Below, piece after piece: positions 27,296-35,721 of a DNA stretch of 64,000 nucleotides (positions within the stretch are counted from its first letter, which is position 1; the number at the start of each line of letters is the position of its first letter). The stretch is from positions 124,001-188,000 of the forward strand of contig NZ_FOIV01000001.1 in the NCBI RefSeq assembly GCF_900109055.1. Direction: 5' to 3'. The notes under the pieces were generated by a model that was given only the letters and a program-made list of their open reading frames with translations, ran no database searches and was not told the origin of the DNA. The position numbers and the translations under genes were made by a program. The DNA is from Prevotella sp. khp7. Its GTDB lineage: Bacteria > Bacteroidota > Bacteroidia > Bacteroidales > Bacteroidaceae.

Positions 27296-27454
27296 ATGGC
27301 AAAGAAAACCGTCGCAACCCTCCATGAAGGCTCAAAGGATGGTCGCGCTTACACAAAGGTAATCAAGATGGTTAAGAGCCCTAAGACTGGTGCTTACATC
27401 TTTGATGAGCAGATGGTTCCCAACGAGGCCGTTAAGGACTTTTTTAAGAACTAA
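27296..27454 (+). CDS. DUF4295 protein, Bacteroidetes ribosomal protein bL38
   Basis: A 52-residue basic protein starting MAKKTVATLHEGSKDG and ending AVKDFFKN, read directly from the DNA. It matches the DUF4295 family, always found with bL28 and bL33 in Bacteroidetes. From memory, the Flavobacterium johnsoniae ribosome structure identified this family as a phylum-specific large-subunit protein named bL38. Its place as third gene of the rpmB-rpmG operon, followed by a strong terminator, fits a structural ribosomal protein. It is short enough to be missed by gene callers. Confidence 0.9.
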   Translation: MAKKTVATLHEGSKDGRAYTKVIKMVKSPKTGAYIFDEQMVPNEAVKDFFKN

Positions 27455-27477
27455 TTCCTATTATTTAGATAAAAATA

Positions 27478-27512
27478 AGAGGTCGCAAGTTAATTTGCGG
27501 CCTCTTTTTTTG
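27478..27512 (+). terminator. Terminator of the rpmB operon
   Basis: An 11-base stem (27478-27488 with 27495-27505, one G-T pair) followed by a run of seven T. The end of the T run is also the TTTG -33 box of ftsY. Confidence 0.88.
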
Positions 27513-27540
27513 CGATTTCATCGTTTTTTTTGTATCTTTG
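27509..27540 (+). promoter_or_regulatory. Promoter of ftsY
   Basis: TTTG (27509-27512) and TATCTTTG (27533-27540) with a 20-base spacer; the -33 box is formed by the T tail of the preceding terminator. Predicted leader of 15-20 bases. Confidence 0.75.
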
Positions 27541-27560
27541 CACTCGTAATATATTGCAAT

Positions 27561-28517
27561 ATGGGAATTTTTGGTCTTTTTAATAAGAATAAGAAAGAAA
27601 CACTTGACAAAGGGCTGGAGAAGACAAAGACAAGTGTGTTTGATAAACTGACGCGTGCGGTGGCAGGAAAGTCGAAGGTAGACGATGACGTGCTTGACAA
27701 TTTGGAAGAGGTCCTGATTACAAGTGATGTGGGTGTTGACACAACGCTGAAGATTATTGAACGTATTGAGGAACGCGTGGCAAGAGATAAGTATGTCAGT
27801 ACGTCGGAATTGAACGCAATCCTTCGAGACGAAATAGCAGAGCTGTTAGCTGAAAACAATACTGAGGACAATGATAATTGGGACTTGCCCAGCGATCATA
27901 AGCCATACGTAATCCTCGTTGTTGGTGTGAATGGCGTAGGCAAGACTACAACCATAGGCAAGTTGGCCTGGCAGTTTAAACAGGCAGGTAAGAAAGTTTA
28001 CCTTGGTGCCGCTGACACCTTCCGTGCTGCCGCTGTTGAACAACTCTGTATATGGGGCGAGAGGGTTGGTGTACCTGTGATAAAGCAGCAGATGGGTAGT
28101 GATCCTGCCAGTGTGGCGTTTGACACACTTTCAAGTGCGAAGGCTAATGGTGCTGATGTGGTTTTGATAGATACGGCAGGCAGATTACATAATAAGGTGG
28201 GCCTGATGAACGAGTTGAAGAAAATCAAAGAGGTGATGAAGAAGGTTCTGCCTGAAGCTCCTGATGAAGTGATGCTCGTACTCGACGGTTCTACTGGTCA
28301 GAATGCCTTTGAACAGGCCAAGCAGTTTGCTGCTGTCACTCAGATTACGAGTCTGGCTATTACCAAGCTTGATGGAACGGCAAAAGGTGGTGTGGTGATT
28401 GGTATCTCCGACCAGTTGAAGGTGCCTGTAAAGTACATTGGCCTTGGCGAGGGAATGGAAGATCTGCAATTGTTTAACAAACGACAGTTCGTAGATTCGC
28501 TTTTTCAAAGTGAATAG
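27561..28517 (+). CDS. ftsY: Signal recognition particle receptor
   Basis: A 318-residue FtsY, the membrane-associated GTPase that receives SRP-bound ribosomes. A short N-terminal basic helix (MGIFGLFNKNKKE) replaces the long acidic A domain of E. coli FtsY. The four-helix N domain is followed by the G domain: GVNGVGKTTTIGKLA, the AADTFRAAAVEQL insertion-box region, DTAGR, TKLDGTAKGG and the closing GLGEGMEDLQLF. The ATG at 27561 is chosen because the frame upstream runs across the terminator and promoter. rimO follows after 15 bases. Confidence 0.96.
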   Translation: MGIFGLFNKNKKETLDKGLEKTKTSVFDKLTRAVAGKSKVDDDVLDNLEEVLITSDVGVDTTLKIIERIEERVARDKYVSTSELNAILRDEIAELLAENNTEDNDNWDLPSDHKPYVILVVGVNGVGKTTTIGKLAWQFKQAGKKVYLGAADTFRAAAVEQLCIWGERVGVPVIKQQMGSDPASVAFDTLSSAKANGADVVLIDTAGRLHNKVGLMNELKKIKEVMKKVLPEAPDEVMLVLDGSTGQNAFEQAKQFAAVTQITSLAITKLDGTAKGGVVIGISDQLKVPVKYIGLGEGMEDLQLFNKRQFVDSLFQSE

Positions 28518-28532
28518 TGAGAAGTTACCGGA

Positions 28533-29840
28533 ATGAAGAAAACGGTTGATATCATTACGATGGGGTGTTCGAAGAATCTGGTTGATTCGGAAACGCTGAT
28601 GGGACTCTTTGAGGCCAACGGCTATCATTGTACGCACGATAGTGAAGACCCACAAGGTGAAATCGTTGTGGTGAACACTTGTGGCTTTATCAATGATGCA
28701 AAGGAAGAGAGTATCAATACGATATTAGAATTGGCAGAGGCTAAGAAAGAAGGACGCATCAAGAAACTCTTTGTAATGGGATGTCTGTCGGAACGTTATC
28801 TGGCAGAACTGGAGAAGGAACTGCCTGAGGTAGATAAATACTATGGAAAGTTCAACTATCGCCAACTGGTTGCTGATCTTCAGTCAGAGACTATGCCCGT
28901 ATGTGAGGGACGGCGTCATGTGACGACCCCTCGACATTATGCTTATCTGAAAATCAGCGAGGGTTGTGATCGCCATTGTGCTTATTGTGCCATTCCACTG
29001 ATAACAGGCCGTCATCAAAGCCGTCCTATGGAGGAAATACTTGAGGAAGTACGTCAGTTGGTTGCTGAGGGTACCAAGGAATTTCAGGTGATAGCACAGG
29101 AACTGACCTACTATGGTGTAGACATAGATGGAAAACAGCGCATTGCGGAACTTATCGAGAAGATAGCCGAGATCCCTGGCGTAGAGTGGATTCGTCTGCA
29201 TTATGCTTATCCGGCTCACTTCCCTTGGGATTTGCTTAGGGTGATGCGTGAGAAGAAGAATGTATGTAAGTATCTCGATATTGCCCTCCAGCATGTCTCT
29301 GACCATATGCTCTCCCGTATGCAGCGCCATGTGACGAAGGCAGAGACTTATGAACTGATAGAACGTATGCGTAGGGAAGTGCCTGGTATCCATATCAGAA
29401 CTACACTGATGGTTGGTTTCCCTGGTGAGACCGATGAAGACTTTGAAGAACTGAAGGAGTTTGTGAAGTGGGCTCGCTTTGAGCGTATGGGCGCCTTTGC
29501 TTATTCCGAAGAAGAGGGTACCTATTCAGAAAAGCATTTCGAAGATGATGTGCCAGAGGATATCAAGCAGGCTCGTCTCGACAAGATTATGCGGATACAG
29601 CAAAATATCAGTGCTGATTTAGAAGCAGAGAAAGTGGGCAAAGTGATGAAAGTCATAATTGATCGCAAAGAGGGAGACTATTATGTAGGGCGTACAGAGT
29701 TCTGTTCGCCTGAAGTTGATCCTGAAGTGCTGATACCTGTATTAGATCAGCAGTTGAAGATAGGTGAGTTTTATGATGTACGCATCACAGACTCAGAGGA
29801 ATTTGATTTATACGGAACAACCATCAACATTAATATATGA
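28533..29840 (+). CDS. rimO: Ribosomal protein uS12 methylthiotransferase
   Basis: A 435-residue RimO, a radical SAM enzyme that methylthiolates Asp of ribosomal protein uS12. The N-terminal domain holds the auxiliary cluster cysteines C12, C50 and C84; the radical SAM cluster is C145, C149 and C152 (CDRHCAYC). The segment FQVIAQELTYYGVD is more RimO-like than MiaB-like, and a C-terminal TRAM domain ends the protein. The stop overlaps the next ATG (ATGA), so the HU gene is translationally coupled. Confidence 0.95.
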   Translation: MKKTVDIITMGCSKNLVDSETLMGLFEANGYHCTHDSEDPQGEIVVVNTCGFINDAKEESINTILELAEAKKEGRIKKLFVMGCLSERYLAELEKELPEVDKYYGKFNYRQLVADLQSETMPVCEGRRHVTTPRHYAYLKISEGCDRHCAYCAIPLITGRHQSRPMEEILEEVRQLVAEGTKEFQVIAQELTYYGVDIDGKQRIAELIEKIAEIPGVEWIRLHYAYPAHFPWDLLRVMREKKNVCKYLDIALQHVSDHMLSRMQRHVTKAETYELIERMRREVPGIHIRTTLMVGFPGETDEDFEELKEFVKWARFERMGAFAYSEEEGTYSEKHFEDDVPEDIKQARLDKIMRIQQNISADLEAEKVGKVMKVIIDRKEGDYYVGRTEFCSPEVDPEVLIPVLDQQLKIGEFYDVRITDSEEFDLYGTTININI

Positions 29841-30124
29841 ATAATAAGGACTTTATCGCAGAACTGGCGCAACAGACGGGTTACTCAACAGAGGATACCC
29901 AGCGGTTTGTTAACAGTATTGTCGAGGCAATGGGGGATCATTTCCAGGAAGATGATACTGTGGTCATTCCCTCTTTCGGGACTTTTGAGGTGAAGAAGAA
30001 GCTGGAGCGTGTTATGGTGAACCCCTCAACAGGTCAACGCATGCTTGTTCCACCAAAACTGGTGTTGAACTTTAAGCCTAATGTTAGTTGGAAAGAACGT
30101 GTAAAGAATGGAGGAGGCGAGTGA
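29837..30124 (+). CDS. HU family DNA-binding protein
   Basis: A 95-residue HU/IHF-fold protein. The helical dimerisation half is followed by [12 protein letters not shown] and a beta-arm with the DNA-intercalating proline region ([22 protein letters not shown]). It overlaps rimO by four bases and the following membrane HU protein by one (TGATG), so the two HU-fold proteins should be made together and may form heterodimers. Confidence 0.93.
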   Translation: MNNKDFIAELAQQTGYSTEDTQRFVNSIVEAMGDHFQEDDTVVIPSFGTFEVKKKLERVMVNPSTGQRMLVPPKLVLNFKPNVSWKERVKNGGGE

Positions 30125-31626
30125 TGGGAAAGATTTCTATACTGGAACTGGCAGCAGTTTTGTCAAAGCGATATGGCTTGAATAAAAATGATGCGACATC
30201 TTTTGTTTCAAAGATGTTTGACGTGATTCAACGTTCTCTGGAGCAAGATAAAATCGTTAAGATAAAAGGCTTGGGTACGTTTAAGATTATTGATGTGGAT
30301 GCGCGTGAGAGTGTCAATGTCAATACTGGCGAGCGTGTGTTGATAGAAGGTCATAATAAGATAACCTTCACGCCTGATGCATTGATGAAAGAGTTGGTAA
30401 ATAAACCATTCTCTCAGTTTGAAACGGTCGTATTGAACGAAGGTGTCGATTTTGAAGATGTCCCAGAAAATGAGACCGTAGAACCTGATCCTGAGATTGG
30501 GAAGGTGGCAGAGCCTCAATCTGAACCAGAAATAGAATCTGAGCCGGAGGTTAAGCTAGAACCTGAGGTTGCCCACGTAGCAGAAGAATCTACTGCGATG
30601 CCATTGGTTGATTTTGTGGACGAGGAAGAGGAGGATATTCCTGAATGGGTGATTGAACCTGTTGTAGTTTCAGAGCCTCAACCAGAGCCTCAACCAGAGC
30701 CCGAGCCAGAACCCGAGCCTGAGGTTGAAGTTGAGCCCGAACCAGAGCCTGAACCAGAGCCCGAACCAGAGCCTGAGGTTGAAGTCGTTCCTGAACCTGA
30801 GCCTGAAGTTGAGCCTGAACAGGAAGTTATTGCTGAGCCTATTATTGAGCCAGAACCTGAATCTGTCGTTGAACCTGAACAAGTTGTTGAACCAGAGCAA
30901 GTTGTAAAATCAGAGTCGGAGGCAGATGTTCCTCTTGAAACTGAAAATTCTATTGAGGAAGAGGTTCCTGCAGAGGAAGAACTTCCTACAGAGGAAGAGC
31001 TTCCTACAGAGGAGGAAGAAGAGGAATTTGAATATGAAGAAGAGAAGTCTTCAAATGGAAAGAAATGGCTGATAGGAATATTGGCATTATTGCTTGGACT
31101 TGTTGGAGGTTATGTGATTGGCAATTACTTCCCATTTGCAGAACTTAAGAAGATTATTGATAAACAGGAAGTTATAAAACCAGAAGAGGCCGAGGTCGCT
31201 CTTGCGATAGAAACTGTTGATTCGGTAGAGATCGACTCAGTAGTAGCTGAGCCTGTTGTTGCAGAAGTTGCTCCAACTCAGCCTGCAGAAGAAGAAAAGT
31301 CTCAGCCTGCTCCTGTTGTAAAGCCTGTAGAACCCGCAGTCAAACCTGCAGAAACTGCAGCAAAACCTGCTTTGGACAAATATCAGCAAAAAGACGTCAG
31401 AGTTCGTACGGGCGCATGGCGCATTGCTGGTACTGCTCAGGTTGTGAAGGTGAAAGAGGGTGAGACGCTTGCCCAGATTTCTCGCCGCTATCTGGGACCG
31501 GATATGGATTGCTATGTTGAGGTTTATAATGATCTTACTGCATCTTCTCCATTGAAGGTCGGACAGGAAATCAAAATTCCCAAACTGGAGCATAAGAAGA
31601 AAAAATCAGCTCAAACGAGCAATTAA
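30124..31626 (+). CDS. HU-domain protein with Glu-Pro spacer, transmembrane helix and LysM domain
   Basis: A 500-residue protein with an unusual order of parts. Residues 1-92 are an HU/IHF-type DNA-binding domain ([10 protein letters not shown], beta-arm [13 protein letters not shown]). Residues about 119-300 are acidic, dominated by Glu-Pro repeats. KK at 313-314 precedes one membrane helix (about 315-336). Residues 338-420 are an Ala/Pro/Val linker and 438-488 are a LysM domain ([18 protein letters not shown] through [10 protein letters not shown]). The expected topology puts HU and the Glu-Pro rod in the cytoplasm and LysM in the periplasm, bound to peptidoglycan. I infer a nucleoid-to-cell-wall tether. 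The ATG overlaps the HU stop, and a terminator follows. Confidence 0.9.
   Translation: MGKISILELAAVLSKRYGLNKNDATSFVSKMFDVIQRSLEQDKIVKIKGLGTFKIIDVDARESVNVNTGERVLIEGHNKITFTPDALMKELVNKPFSQFETVVLNEGVDFEDVPENETVEPDPEIGKVAEPQSEPEIESEPEVKLEPEVAHVAEESTAMPLVDFVDEEEEDIPEWVIEPVVVSEPQPEPQPEPEPEPEPEVEVEPEPEPEPEPEPEPEVEVVPEPEPEVEPEQEVIAEPIIEPEPESVVEPEQVVEPEQVVKSESEADVPLETENSIEEEVPAEEELPTEEELPTEEEEEEFEYEEEKSSNGKKWLIGILALLLGLVGGYVIGNYFPFAELKKIIDKQEVIKPEEAEVALAIETVDSVEIDSVVAEPVVAEVAPTQPAEEEKSQPAPVVKPVEPAVKPAETAAKPALDKYQQKDVRVRTGAWRIAGTAQVVKVKEGETLAQISRRYLGPDMDCYVEVYNDLTASSPLKVGQEIKIPKLEHKKKKSAQTSN
30672..30830 (+). repeat. Glu-Pro codon repeat
   Basis: Low-complexity run of GAGCC/GAACC-type hexamers coding for (Glu-Pro)n, with an embedded duplicated [13 protein letters not shown] block. 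Such tracts can change length by slippage, which would alter spacer length in the HU-LysM protein without breaking the frame. Confidence 0.8.
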
Positions 31627-31640
31627 AAGGCTGAATAATG

Positions 31641-31679
31641 AAAAAGTTTCTTAAAACTTAGGTTTTGGGAAACTTTTTT
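31641..31679 (+). terminator. Terminator after the HU-LysM gene
   Basis: AAAAAGTTTC (31641-31650) pairs with GAAACTTTTT (31669-31678), with an inner AAAAC/GTTTT stem; a T run is part of the 3' arm. Confidence 0.75.
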
Positions 31680-31725
31680 AATATTATTTAGACAGGCAAA
31701 TAGTGAGAAAATCCTATTATTTCAC

Positions 31726-31733
31726 TACTTTTG
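31726..31733 (+). promoter_or_regulatory. -7 box of the bat operon
   Basis: TACTTTTG, 37 bases before the moxR ATG. No TTTG at the expected distance. Confidence 0.5.
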
Positions 31734-31770
31734 CGCTCAGATTTAGAAAACAATAAAAAGAGAAAATATT

Positions 31771-32766
31771 ATGGCAGAAGCTATTGACATCCGAGAGTTG
31801 AATATCCGGATTGAACAACAAAGCGCATTTGTTACAAATCTTGTGACCGGTATGGACCGCGTCATTGTGGGTCAGAAGCATCTTGTAGATTCACTTCTGA
31901 TAGGTTTACTGAGTGACGGACATATTCTGCTTGAAGGTGTTCCTGGTTTGGCTAAGACCTTGGCCATCAAGACGCTTTCACAGCTGATAGATTCTGAGTA
32001 TAGTCGTATTCAGTTTACTCCCGACCTTCTTCCTGCCGATGTGATAGGTACAATGATCTATTCTCAGAAAGATGAGAAGTTTCAGGTGAAGAAAGGTCCT
32101 GTATTTGCCAATTTCGTTTTGGCAGATGAAATAAACCGTGCTCCGGCTAAAGTTCAGAGCGCACTGCTTGAGGCGATGCAGGAAAAGCAGGTGACTATTG
32201 GCAGTCAGACATTCCAGCTGCCGAATCCTTTCTTGGTAATGGCTACTCAGAATCCTATTGAGCAGGAAGGTACATATCCACTGCCTGAAGCACAGGTTGA
32301 CCGTTTTATGCTCAAGGTAGTTATTGACTACCCCTCATTGGAAGAGGAGAAGAAGATTATTCGTGAAAACATTGCTGGCGAGATGCCTAATGTTACTCCT
32401 GTAACTACTGCTGACGAGATTCTGAAGGCACGTTCTGTTGTTCGCGAAGTCTATATTGACGAGAAGATTGAGCAGTATATTGCCGACATCGTATTCGCTA
32501 CCCGTTATCCTGAGCGTTATGGTTTGAAGGATTTGAAGGACATGATCTCGTTCGGAGGATCGCCTCGTGCAAGTATCAATTTGGCAAAGGCCGCTCGCGC
32601 TTACGCATTCATTAAGCGTCGTGGTTATGTGGTTCCTGAGGATGTCCGTGCTGTGGCTCATGATGTGCTGCGCCATCGTATAGGTCTTACTTATGAGGCA
32701 GAGGCAAGTAATATCACGAGTGAAGAGATTGTATCAAAGATAATCAATAAGGTTGAAGTACCTTGA
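31771..32766 (+). CDS. MoxR-type AAA+ ATPase
   Basis: A 331-residue MoxR-family AAA+ ATPase. Walker A is LEGVPGLAKT, Walker B VLADEINRAPAK, with the family stretch FTPDLLPADVIG and sensor segment ATQNPIEQEGTYPLPEAQ. MoxR proteins act as chaperone-like ATPases with VWA-domain partners; here VWA genes follow directly, so this is the ATPase of the Bat aerotolerance system. The stop overlaps the next ATG (TGATG). Confidence 0.94.
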   Translation: MAEAIDIRELNIRIEQQSAFVTNLVTGMDRVIVGQKHLVDSLLIGLLSDGHILLEGVPGLAKTLAIKTLSQLIDSEYSRIQFTPDLLPADVIGTMIYSQKDEKFQVKKGPVFANFVLADEINRAPAKVQSALLEAMQEKQVTIGSQTFQLPNPFLVMATQNPIEQEGTYPLPEAQVDRFMLKVVIDYPSLEEEKKIIRENIAGEMPNVTPVTTADEILKARSVVREVYIDEKIEQYIADIVFATRYPERYGLKDLKDMISFGGSPRASINLAKAARAYAFIKRRGYVVPEDVRAVAHDVLRHRIGLTYEAEASNITSEEIVSKIINKVEVP

Positions 32767-33635
32767 TGGAAACCAGTGAGATCATCAAGAAAGTCCGTAA
32801 GATTGAAATAAAGACCCGTGGTCTGAGTTCCAATATCTTTGCAGGCCAATACCATTCGGCTTTCAAAGGCAGGGGTATGGCCTTCAGCGAAGTGCGCGAA
32901 TATCAGTTTGGCGATGATGTGCGTGATATTGATTGGAATGTCACAGCCCGTTTCCATCGTCCATACGTTAAGGTGTTTGAAGAAGAACGAGAGTTGACCG
33001 TGATGCTGCTCATTGATGTCAGCGGTTCGCTAGATTTCGGAACACAGAAGCAGATGAAACGCGACATGGTGACTGAGATTGCCGCAACAATCGCATTCAG
33101 TGCTATTCAGAATAATGATAAGATTGGCGTTATTTTCTTCTCTGATAAGATCGAGAAATATATACCGCCAAAGAAAGGTCGTAAGCATATTCTCTATATT
33201 ATCCGTGAGATGCTCGACTTTCAGCCAGAGTCTAAGCGAACTGACGTGAAGCAGGCTGTTGAATTCCTGTCAAGTGTGCAGAAGCGTCGTACGACAGCTT
33301 TTATACTCAGTGACTTCTATGCCCGTAACGACTTTCAGCAGTCACTTCAGATCGCCAACCGTAAGCATGATGTTGTAGCCATTCAGGTTTATGACCAGAG
33401 AGCTAAGGAACTGCCTGATGTGGGATTGATGAAGGTGGTAGATGCTGAAACTGGTTTCGAACAGTATGTTGATACAGGGTCTAAACGGTTGCGTCAGGCA
33501 TATCAACGTTATTGGCAAAACCGCCAGTCTGATTTGATAGAGACTTTCAATAAGAGTAATGTTGACAATGTCAGTATTGCTACAAACGAGGATTTTGTAA
33601 AGTCGTTAATGATGTTGTTTAAACAGAGAAGTTGA
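32766..33635 (+). CDS. DUF58 domain protein
   Basis: A 289-residue cytoplasmic DUF58 protein with no signal or membrane helix. The motifs GRGMAFSEVREYQFGDDVRDIDWNVTAR and LLIDVSGSLDFG are typical; the latter is a MIDAS-like site of a divergent VWA fold. DUF58 proteins regularly pair with MoxR ATPases. Start at the ATG 32766 (TTG one codon earlier is also in frame). Overlaps both neighbours by one base. Confidence 0.92.
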   Translation: METSEIIKKVRKIEIKTRGLSSNIFAGQYHSAFKGRGMAFSEVREYQFGDDVRDIDWNVTARFHRPYVKVFEEERELTVMLLIDVSGSLDFGTQKQMKRDMVTEIAATIAFSAIQNNDKIGVIFFSDKIEKYIPPKKGRKHILYIIREMLDFQPESKRTDVKQAVEFLSSVQKRRTTAFILSDFYARNDFQQSLQIANRKHDVVAIQVYDQRAKELPDVGLMKVVDAETGFEQYVDTGSKRLRQAYQRYWQNRQSDLIETFNKSNVDNVSIATNEDFVKSLMMLFKQRS

Positions 33636-34705
33636 TGAAGAAGTTTTTCTCTCTTATCATACTTATTACGAGTGCTTTGCGGTTGTCTGCACAAGTTTCA
33701 GTAGAGGCGTCGATTGACTCTATTCAGATATTTGTGGGGCAGCAGGCACACGTCACTCTTACGGCTGTTGTCAAGAATCAGTCGAAAGTAGAATTCCCTC
33801 AGTTCAAGCCCTTGCAGTATATCACTCCTGGTGTCGAGGTTCTTGATACCAAGGAAATGGAACAGCAAGAAGCAGACAATGGTTATGTATCGAAGTCGGT
33901 AATCTACACGTTGACCTCTTTCGATGATACCCTATATTACTTGCCGCCATTGACTGTCAAGATTGACGGCCAGTCATATAAGAGTAAAAGTCTGGCTTTA
34001 AAGGTGCTTACCTTTGAGGTTGATACAACGAATGTGGATCAGTTCTTTGGTCCTAAGGACGTACAGGATAATCCTTTCCAATGGAGTGATTGGAGTCTGT
34101 CTTTCTGGCTTAGTGTACTCATGCTGGTGCTTATGGCCCTTTGCTATTATTTGTATCTCCGCATGCGTGACAACAAACCGATTATCACACATATCCGTAT
34201 CGTGAAACGCCTGTTGCCTCATCAGAAAGCTATGCAGGAAATTGAACAGATTAAAGCTGATAAGATGGTTGCATCAGAAAACTCCAAAGAGTATTATACT
34301 AAACTTACCGATACGCTGCGTAAGTATATACAGGAACGATATGGTTTCAATGCAATGGAGATGACCAGCAGCGAGATTATAGCCAAACTCACGGCAACAC
34401 AAGACGATACAGCCCTGAGTGAACTCCGTCATCTGTTCCTGACAGCCGACTTGGTGAAGTTTGCTAAGTATTCTACACTTATCAATGAAAACGATATGAA
34501 CCTCGTCAATGCCATTGACTTCATTAATCAGACAAAACTGGAGAATGAGCCTGTGGAAGAGACCGTAATGCCACAACTGTCAGAAGAAGACCAGCGTTCT
34601 CAGAAGGCGCGTCGCATTCTGAAATCAGTGATTGTTGCTATTTCTGTAGTATGTCTGTCGCTGTTTGCTTATGTGGTATATACGCTTTATCTGTTGTTGA
34701 ACTAA
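33635..34705 (+). CDS. Bat operon membrane protein (BatD-like/DUF4381-like)
   Basis: A 356-residue protein in the usual position between the DUF58 gene and batA. It has a signal peptide (MKKFFSLIILITSALRLSAQ), a periplasmic beta-rich domain starting VSVEASIDSIQIFVGQQAHVTL, a membrane helix near residues 152-172, a cytoplasmic helical domain (KLTDTLRKYIQERYGFNAMEMTSSEI) and a second helix at the C-terminus. The TLRKYIQERYG-type segment resembles DUF4381 proteins of other MoxR clusters. Role within the Bat complex unknown. Start ATG 33635 overlaps the preceding stop. Confidence 0.78.
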   Translation: MKKFFSLIILITSALRLSAQVSVEASIDSIQIFVGQQAHVTLTAVVKNQSKVEFPQFKPLQYITPGVEVLDTKEMEQQEADNGYVSKSVIYTLTSFDDTLYYLPPLTVKIDGQSYKSKSLALKVLTFEVDTTNVDQFFGPKDVQDNPFQWSDWSLSFWLSVLMLVLMALCYYLYLRMRDNKPIITHIRIVKRLLPHQKAMQEIEQIKADKMVASENSKEYYTKLTDTLRKYIQERYGFNAMEMTSSEIIAKLTATQDDTALSELRHLFLTADLVKFAKYSTLINENDMNLVNAIDFINQTKLENEPVEETVMPQLSEEDQRSQKARRILKSVIVAISVVCLSLFAYVVYTLYLLLN

Positions 34706-34721
34706 AGGTAAAAAAGTAAGA

Positions 34722-35720
34722 ATGGAATTTGCCAATAAAGAATATCTGTTGCTGCTTCTGCTTCTCATACCCTATATAATATGGTATGTGATGTATAGGA
34801 AGAAGACGGAGCCGACGATGCGTATGAGCGATACATTTGCCTTCCGATATGCTCCTAAGAGCTGGAAGGTGAGGCTTATGCCTCTTTCTCTGCTGCTTCG
34901 TCTGCTGGCATTTACTATGATAGTCTTCGTATTAGCCCGTCCTCAGACACAGAACTCGTGGAAGAGTCAGACGATTGAAGGTATTGATATCATGCTGGCA
35001 ATGGATGTGTCTACCAGTATGCTGGCAGAAGACCTTCGCCCCAATCGTATAGAGGCGGCAAAGCAAGTCGCATCAGAGTTTGTCATTGGACGTCCGAACG
35101 ATAATATAGGTCTTGTTATCTTCGCTGGCGAGTCGTTTACTCAGTGTCCTATGACTACTGATCATGCCTCATTGTTGAATCTGCTACAGAATGTACGTAC
35201 TGATATTGCCGCCCGTGGTTTGATAGAAGATGGAACGGCTATTGGTATGGGATTGGCTAACGCTGTCAGTCGTTTGAAAGATTCCAAGGCTAAAAGCAAG
35301 GTCGTTATTCTGCTTACCGATGGTAGTAATAATCGTGGCGACATTTCGCCAATGACGGCCGCCGAAATCGCAAAGAGTATGGGTATCCGAGTCTATACTA
35401 TTGGCGTAGGTACTAACAAGGTAGCACCATATCCTATGCCTGTTGCCGGTGGCGTGCAATATGTAAACATTCCCGTTGAGATTGATACAAAGACTTTAAG
35501 TCAGATAGCCAGTGCCACCGAGGGTGACTTCTACCGTGCCACAAATACGAAAGAGTTGCGTAATATATATAAGGAAATTGACCAACTGGAGAAAAGCAAA
35601 CTTAATGTGAAGAAGTTCAGTAAGCGCTATGAGGCGTATCAGCCTTTTGCTGTAGTGGCTGTGCTGGCTCTTCTGCTTGAAATCCTTTTGCGTATAACTA
35701 TATTTAGGAGGGTACCATAA
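34722..35720 (+). CDS. batA: VWA domain protein BatA
   Basis: A 332-residue membrane VWA protein. Two N-terminal helices (about 8-23 and 54-72) are followed by a VWA domain with a complete MIDAS site (DVSTSM, later TDGSNN), and a third helix near residues 309-328. BatA was described in Bacteroides fragilis as part of an aerotolerance operon. The last codons contain AGGAGGG (35706-35712), which lies nine bases before the next start codon. Confidence 0.92.
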   Translation: MEFANKEYLLLLLLLIPYIIWYVMYRKKTEPTMRMSDTFAFRYAPKSWKVRLMPLSLLLRLLAFTMIVFVLARPQTQNSWKSQTIEGIDIMLAMDVSTSMLAEDLRPNRIEAAKQVASEFVIGRPNDNIGLVIFAGESFTQCPMTTDHASLLNLLQNVRTDIAARGLIEDGTAIGMGLANAVSRLKDSKAKSKVVILLTDGSNNRGDISPMTAAEIAKSMGIRVYTIGVGTNKVAPYPMPVAGGVQYVNIPVEIDTKTLSQIASATEGDFYRATNTKELRNIYKEIDQLEKSKLNVKKFSKRYEAYQPFAVVAVLALLLEILLRITIFRRVP

Positions 35721-35721
35721 A

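Noticed and set aside
27390..27560. N-terminal extension of ftsY through the terminator
   Set aside because: The frame crosses the bL38 gene, a strong terminator and the ftsY promoter.
30670..30900. Leu/Phe/Arg-rich frame opposite the Glu-Pro tract
   Set aside because: Pure reverse reading of the GAGCC repeats; no start or context.
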